Of a stretch of DNA of 64,000 nt, positions 11,221 to 22,683 are shown piece after piece (position 1 is the first letter of the stretch; each line of letters begins with the position of its first letter). The position numbers and the translations under genes are program-made. The notes beneath the pieces were generated by a model, which saw only the letters and a program-made list of their open reading frames with translations, did not search any database and had not been told where the DNA came from. The DNA is from Deuterostichococcus epilithicus (lineage: Eukaryota > Chlorophyta > Trebouxiophyceae > Prasiolales > Stichococcaceae): contig JAVTLE010000004.1 of NCBI GenBank assembly GCA_033439295.1, positions 1,612,012 to 1,676,011 of the forward strand, written 5' to 3'.

Positions 11221-12667
11221 CTTGGGCTGCCGCTTGACGGCCGCCAGGAGGTTCTTCAATGGTATGTAGTACTGCTTCTGCAGCGTCTGCAGACCACCAG
11301 ATGACAGCAGTAGGTGCGAGGCTAACGCCACCACACGCCGCACTAATACCGCCGCAGCTGCGACAGGCAATCCGCCACGAGCAGACGTGTGCACTAAAAC
11401 CTGACTCGCTGCGGCGGACCTGCATGTTGGGCTTGAGCCGCTCCTCCACGTCTGAGGCCAGGCCCTCTGGGAACTTGCCCAGCGCCGCCTGGATGTCAGC
11501 GTCCTGCATGCCTGGACGCACACGGCAGGACGGTCAGTCCAACGCAACGGCTGCGACGGCCAGAGGGCGTGCTCTGTCAGCTCTGAGCCTCCAGAACCCA
11601 CAGGGAGCGCACTGTTGCAAGCGCATCACGAATCAGAGCAGAACCGTCACAGGAAACAGCACAGACGCCAGCGTGGCGCCCAGCAGGGGTTGCCAGTGCA
11701 CGCAATGCGTTGGCAATACATATGCATTGGCAGCGGTGCACAGGCGCGGACCCAGATCCCTTAGGAAGTCGAGGGTGGCGGCCACCGACTCCGCTTGCGG
11801 CACCTCCTCCTTTTTGAGGCCCCGCCAGAAGGTCTGGGTGCGCCAGCCAAAGGCGCGCTCCAGCAGAGCCGTGGCGTCCTCATCGCTAAAGCCCACCTTC
11901 TTCACCTGGGGCAGCGTTACAGAAGAAACATCTGGCATCAGCAAGCTGCAGGATGCCGAAGGGTGACATGGCCTGGGCCAGCTAGCATCGCATTCCAGCA
12001 GCGTCCTTGCACCCTCACCGCTCATCTCGCCTGTTTCCGGCTGCAGCAGAGTTGCAGCGCCTGCCTGAGCTTCAACAGCTGCAACATTGTGGACCAGCTG
12101 ATGACCAGCCGAAGGCGCAGCAATACTGTCGCGTGCTCGTCACTGTCAGCCCTCTTTGAATGTCCGCACAGGCTCCCAGCGGCTCTGAGTCGAGAACGAC
12201 TGCAGGAGCCCGAATTTGAGGTTCAGGTCACAGACGACAGCACGCCACAGCACTGCCGTCGCACTTTCGTCTGCCCGCGTGCCTCATCAGCGCCATGGTG
12301 CAAGCTGGAGCTCTTGTGCGCAATGTCAGCCGGCTGCAGTGACTCAGAGGAGGCTCGAAGCTGCCTTGCGCCAGCCAGCGGCACGCTCTTCCACCAGCCA
12401 CATTCCTGCACAGCTGTTTGCTGCTGAAAGTTTTGTGAAGAAGGCCCATGCGCAACCACGCAAACTTCAAGTCTGGTCAACCCTCAGCACATGTTCCATC
12501 GCGAGAGGGTCGACCACCGTTGACCTCACCTCCTCGATGCTCGCGGCCCACTGCTCTGCATCCTCCCCTGACAGTCGTTCCGCCACAGGCGGTTGCTCCG
12601 TCGCGGCAGCTGCCGCAGAGGCGGCTGCGCCGACGCCTCGCGCCCTGATAGGCTTCGCAACCGACAT
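11221..12667 (-). CDS. mTERF-like organellar gene-expression protein (3' end unresolved)
   Basis: mTERF proteins bind organelle nucleic acids and act in transcription, splicing or ribosome assembly in chloroplast or mitochondrion. Minus-strand exons: 12667-12530, 11905-11752, 11511-11420, 11277-11221, with consistent phases. The N-terminus after ATG (MSVAKPIRARGVG) is Arg/Ala-rich, as in a transit peptide. Exons 2-3 encode GFSDEDATALLERAFGW, then VAATLDFLRDLGMQDADI and ALGKFPEGLASDVEERLKP, which fit the helix pair 'FL..LG....DI...L..FPE.L...VE..LKP' of mTERF repeats. Exon 4 gives KQYYIPLKNLLAAVKRQPK and ends in a GTAAGC donor, so at least one more exon is missing from this model. An earlier in-frame start up to 12865 is possible. 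Confidence 0.62.
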
Positions 12668-13883
12668 GCCCGACGCATGCCATGCCGGGGTAGCGCAGTC
12701 GGCAGCTGCGCGGCCAGCGGCACCGCCACTGCGCCTGCCGCGGCTTTGAAGGGCAGCGACCGGTTGCAACCGACAGGCGCAGGCCCTGTGCCACCTTTCA
12801 GAAGTGCACTGACTTGCTGCGCCAAGTGAGGAGCTGGCTGCTGAGCTCGGAACGCAGACCTGCATGTTGGACCTGCACGCACACAGTGTGGCGCTGCAGT
12901 CGGAAATGTGAAGCCTGAGATCCTTCTTTGACAGTATAGATGATTTGAGTGCTTATGAAGGTGCATGCTGCAAGATCCCACCTGCGCACAAGCCTGAACT
13001 CTGCCTCAAGGTCCGAGTGGGTGTCGTGGCTCGAGCGCAGATGGAAACGTCGCACAAACCTGCCGATCGCAAGACGCTTTCTGTGCTTGTGTCGAATGAT
13101 CAGGTGAAGAAGTATCAAATTGAAAGCGTTTTCGCTCAGCTGGGTCGAAATGAAGCTAGCGCGCAGGTTCGATCAGCAAGCGGCCCTGAATTTCCGCCTG
13201 ATTTTCGCCACGGTTATCTCCTCGTGTATGCGTATTGCCCGCCCCTGACAGACAGCCGTCACATGAGGACCGATTGCGCTGTACCCATTTCATTTGGCAC
13301 CTAAAGTTCAGGCGCAGGTCCTTCGACGATCCACAGGATGGCAATTTCTGGCTATTATCCACCCTGATATTTAGCAGGGACAAGCCTCTCACTATCAGCC
13401 CGTACCAAACCCTCAACGATTGAATACCGCGTACCGGCAAGCGCATTCAATAATCCATCTCAAACTTGGTCACAAGTCTAAAAGTTCAACACGATCTGAA
13501 ATTTCAAGGCAAAACATGGGTCAACATTGTTGAATCCGTGTTCCGAAAGTGTTCACGAGCTCGTCTCTGAAGCCGAGCGTGCGCCCTCTACGATTCACTC
13601 GGGAACTTTGTGTTTCGCATCCGGAGCCAGACTGGCCGCCACACAGCGGCTGCGCTGGTTCGCCATGCACCATGCCGACACACGTGCTGCAGCGCCGCCC
13701 ACTGGCAAGCCGCTGAACCAGCCAGCAGCAGCCGCTGAACCTGCAGTCTCAGGTTCCGCTGAGCGGCGAGGAGTCCGCAAGGGTAAGGCGCCGCCATTGT
13801 GGCACGGTGCCGCTGGTGGGCTGATCTCGACCGCCTCAAGTCAGAGCACTGCATGGCACGAAGGCTGAAGTGGCCGGAGCTCG
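12668..13883. other. intergenic, AT-richer in 12.9-13.6 kb
   Basis: Between the mTERF-like start and the stop of the three-vWA gene. Lower GC than the surrounding genes and no family signature in any frame; contains the presumed mTERF promoter and the 3' UTR of the vWA gene. Confidence 0.45.
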
Positions 13884-16800
13884 TCACGAGATGCCCAGGC
13901 CCATGTTGTCGATGACAACCTGCGCCTGGGCAACGGTGCCGCCAACGGACATTTTCTGCAGGGCCACAACACAGGGGTCAGCACAGAAGATTAAAAAGGG
14001 GCTGCAATCTGTGACACGTTCACAGTTGGCACGCAGCAGCGCAAGCTGCAGTAATATTGCTCCTCAACGCTCTGGATTGCCCCCAGAGGAAGGCCCTGAC
14101 AGGCTGTGCATGGCCCATGCCCCCGTAATCGGCCAAACGGTGCCCCATGTGTCAGTGGGGACGTCTTCATGGGAACAACGACTCCGGGGTGCCAGTGGAT
14201 CTGGCATGGCACGAGGCAGAGTCTGAAGGTACGTTTGACGCAGGCACGAAGGGCACAGCATCTGCAGGCGAGGCGGAGTCGGGCCTGAAATGACCCACCG
14301 TGGTGTCGATGGTGACGCGGGTGAGGCCCTGAAACGCCGCCGGCAGCGTCACGCTCTGGCGCGGCGCCGCGGCATTGGCGACGAACGAAAACACGGCCCC
14401 CGGCTTGGCGACGCCGCCGGCGTAGCCTGTGCAGCAGCAGCACACTGTCTGTCGTCGTCTCCTGACACACCAGCCACTGCGTGAAGTAAGTCATGAGCCC
14501 CAAGGAAAGCCCCAAGGGGCCCTGTGCAGCGGTGCCATGCTGTGACGCTCCAGAGCAGCATCCCTAGATGTGCCGGCTATCCCAGGCTCAGCCGTCTTGC
14601 CGATGGATCTGCCGCACCGTAAGCGTGTGCCTCCGAGCCCGGAAGCCGTCCGAGAAGGCTCGTCACACGGCCCGGCAAGCCGGTTTGGATGCGCACCTGT
14701 GAGGGTGACGCCCAACGGGCTGGCGGCGCTGAAGCCGGGCGTCGCGTTCAGGCTGCACAGGCTGAGCACCGCCGGCGCCGCCGCCTCGATGGCCGCCTGC
14801 GCACGTGCAGGCACGGTTGCTGTGCAGAAAAGAAATGCTGCCCAACAGCTGCCGAGGACGGCGGCTTGGGCAGCAGAGGGAGCTGCGAACCTTGCCACAT
14901 GGCCGCCGATGCCGCGGGTCCAGACCCACCGCAGGCATGCAGCCGCCGCGCCACGGTGCCTAGTGCCCACCACAAGAAGGGGTCCGCCCACGGCGGGACG
15001 GGCCTCAACACAGACAGAGCGCTGCCGGAGCGGCCCCGGTTCAGGGTTTCGGGTTCCGGCAACGTTGCTGCATGGTGGCGCTGGCTGGGGGTCGCCCGGG
15101 TGCCAGGAGTTGCCACCGAAGGGCTCTCGGAGCCAACGACATGCGTCACTTGCGGCCCGCTGGTGCGCTGTTGCGGTCGGTTTTCGTTTGGTTTTGCTGC
15201 GTTTCTGAACCATGAAGGATACCGGCCGCCCACCTGGCGCCCCAGGTTGTTGAAGATGACATTATTAGGCGACACGACGCCTTGGGCGTACCCCGAGCTG
15301 GGGCTGGAGGCCTGGCCCCACAGCACGCCGTTGATGGCCTGCAGGTATCAGAGGGAATGCGCTGGGAAAAGTTGAGGTCTGCTTCACGATGTGGTGAGGT
15401 TGGTAGGGCCGGCGCAGCTAGGCGCTGCCGTGCCTGACACCACAAGCACACCTTCATCTCACACGTGCGTCTCAGAAGGACAAACTGGTACGCATCATCA
15501 CATTGCAGAGGAGACAGCTGGCATCATACATCAGGGCCGCACAACAGCTGTGGGTGCGCCAATACAGGTATTTCATGCCGACATCATTCCTAACATACTT
15601 TCTGGATTGCATGTGCGTCTTGCCTTTGCTGGTCTAGAGAGTGTGTTGGACCAAATGGCGCGTACAAATGAGGATGGTCACAGCTGCGCTGTCAAACAGC
15701 AGTAATCAGGAGTGCAAGAACAGCCAAAGGCCCACCTGCCAATTTGTCCACGTCAGGCGGGCGTCACTGTAGTTGCTCGGCAGGGGCGCAGAGCCCGCAG
15801 AGCCGCCGTTGATGCTGGTCAGGTCGTCGAAGGTGAGCAGGCCGCCGGCGACGCACACCGGCGCGGCTGTGGGCGCGTCCGTCGGCGCGGCAGTCGGCGC
15901 CGCTGTGGGGGCGGCCGTGGGGGCCTCCGTGGGAGCGGCTGTCGGCGCGGCGGTGGGCGCAGCGGTTGGGGCGGCAGTGGGCGCTCCTGCGGCGCAGAAA
16001 AGGTAAGTTATTCATTTGCAATCTGCACCACACTTTCGCCAACCTGACACGCAGCTTGCACAGTAGCCATTGCTGCAGCCAGCTCCGCATGCCGGAGGCG
16101 CCTGCTCCTTGGTGTTGCAGACCGGGCGCACTCACCCGGCCACAACGCGACGCTGACCCAGAGCAGAGAGCGACTGGTGCGATCCAGGTGCGCCAACCAG
16201 CCGCAGCGGCCAGAAGCACCGCACAGCAGCACCAGAACATGGTACGGCACATAGCAAACAGCACAGTAGGGCCTAGCATCGCCGCGGCTCGCCTGTCGGT
16301 GCCGGCGTGTTGCAGGCGCCAGACGCGACGCCCGGGATCGAGGGCGCCAGGCCGGCCAGCCCCCCAAAGTCGGCAACGGTGAAGCTGGCGCCGCCGGACG
16401 ACATGGAGGTCAGCAGCGCCGCATTGATGTCGCCGCCCACGCCGACGGTGATGACTGAGATGCCGGCGGCCTTGGCGGCCGCCGCGGCGTCTGTGGCTGC
16501 GGCGGCGGGGTCCTGGCTCAGCGGCCTGCGTGCACAAAAGCGCAAGCGAGGTCCGGCTTGGGAAAATGGTCCTGCTGCCGCCATGCATTGCGTATGAGCG
16601 GCACATACGAGGCCCTGTCGACGTCCACGGCTGGCCAGCACGCAAGATACAGCGGTTTTCTCTGGCAGCTGGCTCGCTCCCCTGGGCAGCAGGCGCAGCC
16701 ACGACCCTGCATCAACCTACACCAGCCGGCTGCACAGCCGCCGCCGGCTATTCCGTAAGCACATTCGAACGTCCCTGCACGGTGCCGGACACAGCTCCGA

Positions 16801-19800
16801 CTGGCGGCCGCTGGTGACGACCGCTGTGCTCGCGGCCAGCTGCAGAGGCGTCGTGGTGGACGCAGCATGGCTGCGGTCTTCGGGGGTGTTTCCGCAGGCG
16901 CGCACCTGTTGGGCCGGCCATCGGTGATGACCACTATGCTGGCCGCCAGCGACGCAGGCGCCAGCGCCAGCAGGTCGGCGCAGGCCGCCACGCCGGCGGC
17001 AAGGTTGGTGTTGCCGCCACCCTTGGCGGCGGCGCTCACCCGCGCCGCCGCCGCCGCCGCGTCCGTCGTCTGCGCGGCGCAGCGGGGGCACGAACGTCCG
17101 TGGGGAGGTTTGTGCGATGTGCACGCACTGACGCAGTGCTCGCCGGACTCCGCCCCAGCCTGCCTGCCGGCCTCCGCCCCGGTCCCGAGACAACAGAGAC
17201 GCAGCCGTCCTGGTGCCACTCGTGGGTGCTCGTCCTGGGTTGAAAAAGCGAGGAGTTTCGGGGTTCAGGGTCTGGAGCACCCACCAGCGGGTCCACAATG
17301 CTCTGGGCGGCGGTGTCGAATTTGACGGCAGCGAAGAAGCTGGAGGCACCCGGCAGCGCCGCCTGCTGCACGATCAGCGACGCCACAAAGTCCTTCTCCA
17401 TGCCCCAGTCGGCGTCTGTCAGCGAGGCGGAGTTGTCCAGCGCGAAGCAGGTCGCGGCAGCGCACGCCGTGAGCGGCCGCGGCGGCGCTGCAGCAGCACA
17501 GGGGCAGGCGCGCGGTTCAGGCTCGAGATTGTAGACTTCTTGAGTGGGCAGATAGGTGTATGCACAGAGACGTGCGCAACTCATGCATGGCATATTGGAG
17601 CATGCGAGCCATGGAATTTGGGGACGAGGCCTTGCGGACGTACGGCGCACTCAACAGGCCAGTGTGCAACATGCTGCCAATGTGGCATGACACAGTTTCA
17701 GGTACATCACGCCAGCCAGTGGCAAGTGACAAGCGCATCAGCAGCTGCCGGTGGGAGAGCCATCCATGTGTGCATGCAGTACAAAGGTGCAGGCAGCACA
17801 GTCATCAACTGTGAGCGGTGCAGGCACTGCTGCTCACGTGAAGGGCTGCGCTTTGGAGGCGGCGGTGGCGGCAGCGGCAGCTGTGTTGTGATTGTGAATC
17901 CTGGGTTGCGCGGGGCTGCGGCAGCACACAGCGGCGTTTGCAGCAGTGATGTCAGGCTAGTTCCAAACCCAGAACTAGCCCGAGTGTCCGAGGCTGCTTC
18001 ACTGCCGGTACAGCTCTCGCCGACAAAAACAAATCAAATTTCGCACTACAGCTTCGCGACAGGCATTCCCAGGCGCAGTGCTCAACACGTCGCGCCGTGG
18101 CTGACCTTGGCGCCATTGCAGGCGACGCCAGGCCTGCGGCGCTGCTGATGCAGGTGTTTTGTCGGCCAGAGGCACATTGGCGCCCAGCAGCAGCGCACCC
18201 GAGCAGGACGCCGTCGTGAGTGTCTGCTGCACGTCAGCGGTGGAGGCGAAGCCGTTGGAGGGGTAGTAGTACGACGGCCGGGAGGCAAGCAGCCGCAGCG
18301 CTGCAGTGTTCACGGAACCCTTGACACCCACCGCGAGCACCACCTGCCCGTCGCTCTTGGCGGCCGCGGCGGCGGCCAGCGCCGCTGCAGCGCCGCTGCG
18401 TGTGGACCTGCGGGTGCATTACATTTGTTGTGTTCAGAGAAAGGCAGATGAAAGGTTCATGCCTCAACGATGTGTCGGTCTTGACGGCTGCCGCTGTGGT
18501 TGTGCAGCCATGCTGGCGCCTTGAATTGCGGCAGGACGGCAGGAGGGTGGCAATGAGTTTGAAGGGCGCGGTATGTCCTCCATTTGGGCAAGGAGAGCAA
18601 TAGTGGCGCAAAAGGCCCCAGGGTTGACGACGCCGCAAAGAGGAGCAGGCAACAAGTCTGGTGGCAAGCGTGTCCGGTTCCAGCCTGAAACGCTTGGGTA
18701 TGGACTAAGAGAGGGAAGCCGCACAGGTCGCTGCCGCCGGCCGTGAGCAGCAGCAGCAGGCGCGGCCGGGAGCGGTCCGCATTCGCCAGCGTCGCGGCGC
18801 AGGCTGCAAGGCCCTGCGTTGTGCCGGCGCCACCTCCGCGCTTTGTTGCGGCAGAGATGGCAGCAGCCACAGCCGCGGCGTTTTTCGACAGGCCGCCTGC
18901 AACACTCTGCGCCCCGCTGGCGTCGTACTTGACGGCGCCAAACCTGCGCCATGGCGGTTGACTCAATTGCAGTTTCTGAAGCTCGGCAAGCGGCTGGGCT
19001 CCTGGCTCTCCCGAGTCCCTGCATTGAGAGGCCATCGACATTGCCGGCTGCAAGGCCCGTGACCCGACCCAGCAGCGCCAAGGCTCCAACGCTACATTCG
19101 CATCAGCGGGCCAGGATGGCAGACGAACACGGAAGGCTCAAGGGCGTATCGATTCAAAGTCTCTGAGTCGGACACGGAGGAGGGGAGGGACGTCGCACAC
19201 GCTGCCGCCGCCCGCCGCGGAGTTGATGCCCTGCACCGCGGCCGCCGCCCAGGCCTTCTGCGTGGCCCAGTTGGTGGCCGTCAGCGACGCCCCCTGGTCC
19301 AGCGCCAGGCACACGCTGAGGGAGCAGGCGCCGCCCCCCGGCGGCGCCGGCGGCAGCGCCCTCGCCTTGGTGGGCGCTGCGGCAAAAACACAAAACCCTT
19401 ATTTCAGCTGTCCTTATTCCAGCTGTGGGGGGTGCGCACAGGCCAGGCTCGGCGCCTGCCTGCCTGTGACCTGGCGGAAGGAGCATAAAAAGCAGTGGGC
19501 GCAGTTCTCAGAGCCATCGCCTACAGGTGGCCGCACCAGCGGCCGCATTGCGGGTGTCGCATCAAGGCCTCGTGCACTCGAATCCTAAATCCTGATACAG
19601 CGACTTGCGACAGCCCTCATGGGCGCACCTGCGCAGACTGCGCCCAGAGCTTTGGGCAGTGCCGCCGCCAGCTTCGTGAAGCCAGACACCGGGAAGTAGA
19701 GACTGCTGGAAGTGGCAACCTGCAGGCACAGGCAGAGTGTAACGCATGGGTCGGCCCGGCGCGCGAGCCTGGCAGCGACAGCTTCTGCCCGTTAGCCCTG

Positions 19801-19903
19801 CTGGCGCCATGGAATGTTCCTGCTTGAGCTCCACAGTGTCACGAGCTGAGCGAGCCAAGGCTGCACCACAGATCGCAACCAGGGAGCGGCACAGTGCGCA
19901 GGC

Positions 19904-19941
<38 letters not shown>

Positions 19942-21601
19942 TGCAACCTCTGGTACGCAGACATGCGGGTGTGTTCAGGGCCTGCAGCGGCCGGGCGCGC
20001 CTGCTTCAGGAGCGGCGGGTTCAGCACGTCGGCGGACTGGCCAGCCTTGTCAGCGACCCCGAGCACCACAAGGGTGGCCCGCGCCTTGAGGGCCGCGGCC
20101 GCCGTCAGCGTGACTGCCTCCACATCGCCCTCGGGCCTGTGCCGGGTGACACTCAGCAACATCGGGGGCAAAGCCGTTGACGAGCGCAGCAGCGTGGAGG
20201 GCGCCACAGCCAGCAGGGCCCGGCAGACGGAGATGCTTCTGAGAGCAACACCGACTGACAGCAGCAGTTCAAGATACAGACTCACAAGGTGGGCCGCCCA
20301 TCAGTCAGCAGCACCGCCACACGCGGCCGCGCCGTGGACGCCCCGCCCAGCAGCGTCCGGCAGGCGTCCAGTCCCTTGGCTGTGTAGGTGCCCTTGGCGG
20401 TGTTCCGCCGAGCGGCCCGCACCGCAGCGGACGCCTTCGTGGCGAATGTTGTGAAGCGGACCACTGTCTGCGCATCCGAGTCGAACTTGACCGCCGCATA
20501 GCTGCGGGAAGCACGGCGACACGACCTGTTGTTGTTGTTGCTCCTTTTCGATTTCATTCTAACATATGCGCCTTTTGATGTGGATCCGAGGCAGGGACCG
20601 CTGAGTACCGCTGAGTACGGCTGCTGCCTGTGGCAGAGGACGCATGCCGGCCCGCAGCTGCCTGCCCGCGCTCGCAGCCCGGTGCGGAGGCGGCTGAAGC
20701 CGGCTCGGTTGCTGAAAAGGTCGTAAACCTCTCTTCCGCTGTCGCCACAGGCGGGCATGGTGCTGCCAGCCCGCTCGAAACGTGGAGGCATCAGGGGAAC
20801 TCCAAGAAGCGCGCCTGCTGCGGCTGCCGGACCGGGCACTGAGCATCGCCACGGCACTCGCCACAAACGCCTGCTGCAGCTTCCACTGCGCCGCTGACAT
20901 GGAGCCCGACTGGTCCATGATAAAGCACACCGACACGGCGCAGCCCGCCTGCACGCGGCGGCATGCGTCCGGTCAGGGATCCGGTGATGCAAGCACTGAT
21001 CCCATAGTGGTGAAGGCATGCGGTTGCTCCTACTGCGGAGCAATTCTCCGTGTGTTGCTGCACAGTCCTCAGGCTGTCTGCTCAGGTGTGGCATGCAGCG
21101 GTCATGCTGTGCAGAATTTGCTGAGTTTGCAGGATGAATTTTGCGCGCTCACCGCTGACTCGAGGTTCGACCGCCTCCTCAGTGCCCTCTGCTTCTCGTT
21201 TGCCGCCAGCATAGCCCTACCGCTGTGCCCCTGCTTAGTTGCAAGGCGCCGCAAGCCGTCGGTGATGTGCACCCCTCAAGAGTCCACGAGGCATCCAGCT
21301 TCGAGGGCCATGCATTCCTGTTGTCACTTGGTTTCATGTTGGTCGGAGTAGCTGTCGTCGGCGACTGCTTCATTTGTGCGGAACGAGCAGCCACCAGCGG
21401 CGCAGGGTAGGCTCGCACCGTGGTGTCCGGGCGCCCCCGATCTGCAGCGGCTGCCAACCGCGCTGCAAAGCCCTCCGCGGCTGCATGCCTGACTGTGCTT
21501 CCCTCAGCTGCAGCGGCAGCGCAGGCGGAAGCTGCTTCCAGGCACGCAGCAGCACACAGCAGAAGCGCAAAGGCGCCGCGACAGCCGCATCTTGGCATCA
21601 T
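13884..21601 (-). CDS. secreted protein with three vWA domains, Ala-Pro-Thr linker and C-terminal wall-type domain
   Basis: Sixteen minus-strand exons: 21601-21419, 20948-20833, 20501-20286, 20136-20001, 19719-19629, 19376-19199, 18943-18725, 18407-18199, 17487-17285, 17069-16906, 16525-16293, 15986-15736, 15338-15234, 14796-14697, 14426-14299, 13955-13884. All phases close, giving 867 aa. Residues 1-30 are a signal peptide (RGAFALLLCAAACLEA). Three vWA domains follow (about 62-247, 248-449, 450-649). MIDAS motifs: D73-QSGS intact, D274-QGAS with the first Ser lost, D467-NSAS intact; TDGRP occurs in domains 1 and 3. Residues ~650-690 are an APTAAPT repeat, a likely O-glycosylated spacer, then a domain shared with the vWA gene at 34.6-38.5 kb. 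vWA proteins bind ligands through a metal; here a cell-wall or matrix role is inferred. Two introns (20000-19720, 16292-15987) appear to use GC donors. Confidence 0.85.
19905..19940 (+). repeat. CAG trinucleotide microsatellite, 12 units
   Basis: Twelve uninterrupted CAG units, located in an intron of the three-vWA gene (CTG on the transcribed sense). Confidence 0.95.
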
Positions 21602-22683
21602 GCCGCAGCGGACCACGCTGCCGCTGCGGACGTGCTGATGCCGCGCCGCAGCCGGGCGGTAGTCCGCTCGTGCAGCCTCCTGTTCTGCCGGCGCTGACCC
21701 TCACGGCAGGCGGGTCATGAAGCGCCTGTGGCGAACGAGTGAGAAGGATCAGCAGACCCAGAACATGGCCATGGCACATCCCTGCATGCGGGCTTCAGAC
21801 GTCAGGCATTGTACCGTGCGCTAGACAGGACTGGCCTCTCAGCTGCTGTAGTGAGAAGGGTCCACGAAGTGTCGGAGTTTGCTCTACGGCTGGTGCGAGT
21901 ATGCAGCTGTCAGTGGGACTCTGGCCGCGAGGCCTTGCAGTCGCACAGCGCAACGCCTGCACTGGCAAGTGTACGAAGCACAACACCTGAGGTGCACCTC
22001 GTCAGCTACGCTTCCAGGCCAGCTTCACAAAAAAGAATTGAAATTTCCGGAGTGAAGAGCGCTCACGCCAGACCTGAATTGGGCGTGGCCAACACTACTT
22101 GTTATCACGCTGTCAGGTGCAGCAAACCACGCCGTTTTGGCAGGCTCCACAAGCCAGCCTGTTCATCTCAGCTTCCAGGTGAATCAATTGTTGGGCTGGC
22201 GGGTGGCGTCTTCTGCAAGCGCTACTGCCGTCTACCCGCTCCGATCACGCTGTGAGCTTGCCGCGTCCAGCGTGGCTTAGAGGAGGGACACACGTGTCAC
22301 TGGCGGACAGTATGGCGGACAGACCTCGGTTTACCTTCGAACACTGCGATGCGCAGCTGGCTTGCTGATCAGGGATTGATGCGCACCCAAGTTTTGCGTC
22401 TACTGAAAGATGCCCAAAACTTGATCACGCCACGAAATATTGCCAGATGCCACTGACAGCTGAACACCAGACGTTTGAACGTGAAGGACGACACTGACCT
22501 GCAGTAGCGACAATGATGCCGTGTAGGACCCCGCACCTGGGATCAATAATTCACCAACGGATAGGAATTGATAAACGCGCTGCTCACACCACCAGCAGCA
22601 CCACAGCCACATACAGCCATGGGGGGCAGCCTGGCGGTACGTGTACTGGGCGCACAGTCGTCGTTTCCCTGCCGGCTGCGGCG
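21602..22683. other. intergenic, no gene seen
   Basis: Between the start of the three-vWA gene and the stop of TBL-like gene A, both on the minus strand. No coding signature; the proximal part should hold the vWA promoter. Confidence 0.45.

Noticed and set aside
19839-20285. Leucine-rich open frame with a poly-Leu stretch
   Set aside because: The poly-Leu is the CAG microsatellite read in an intron; the real exon is only 20136-20001.
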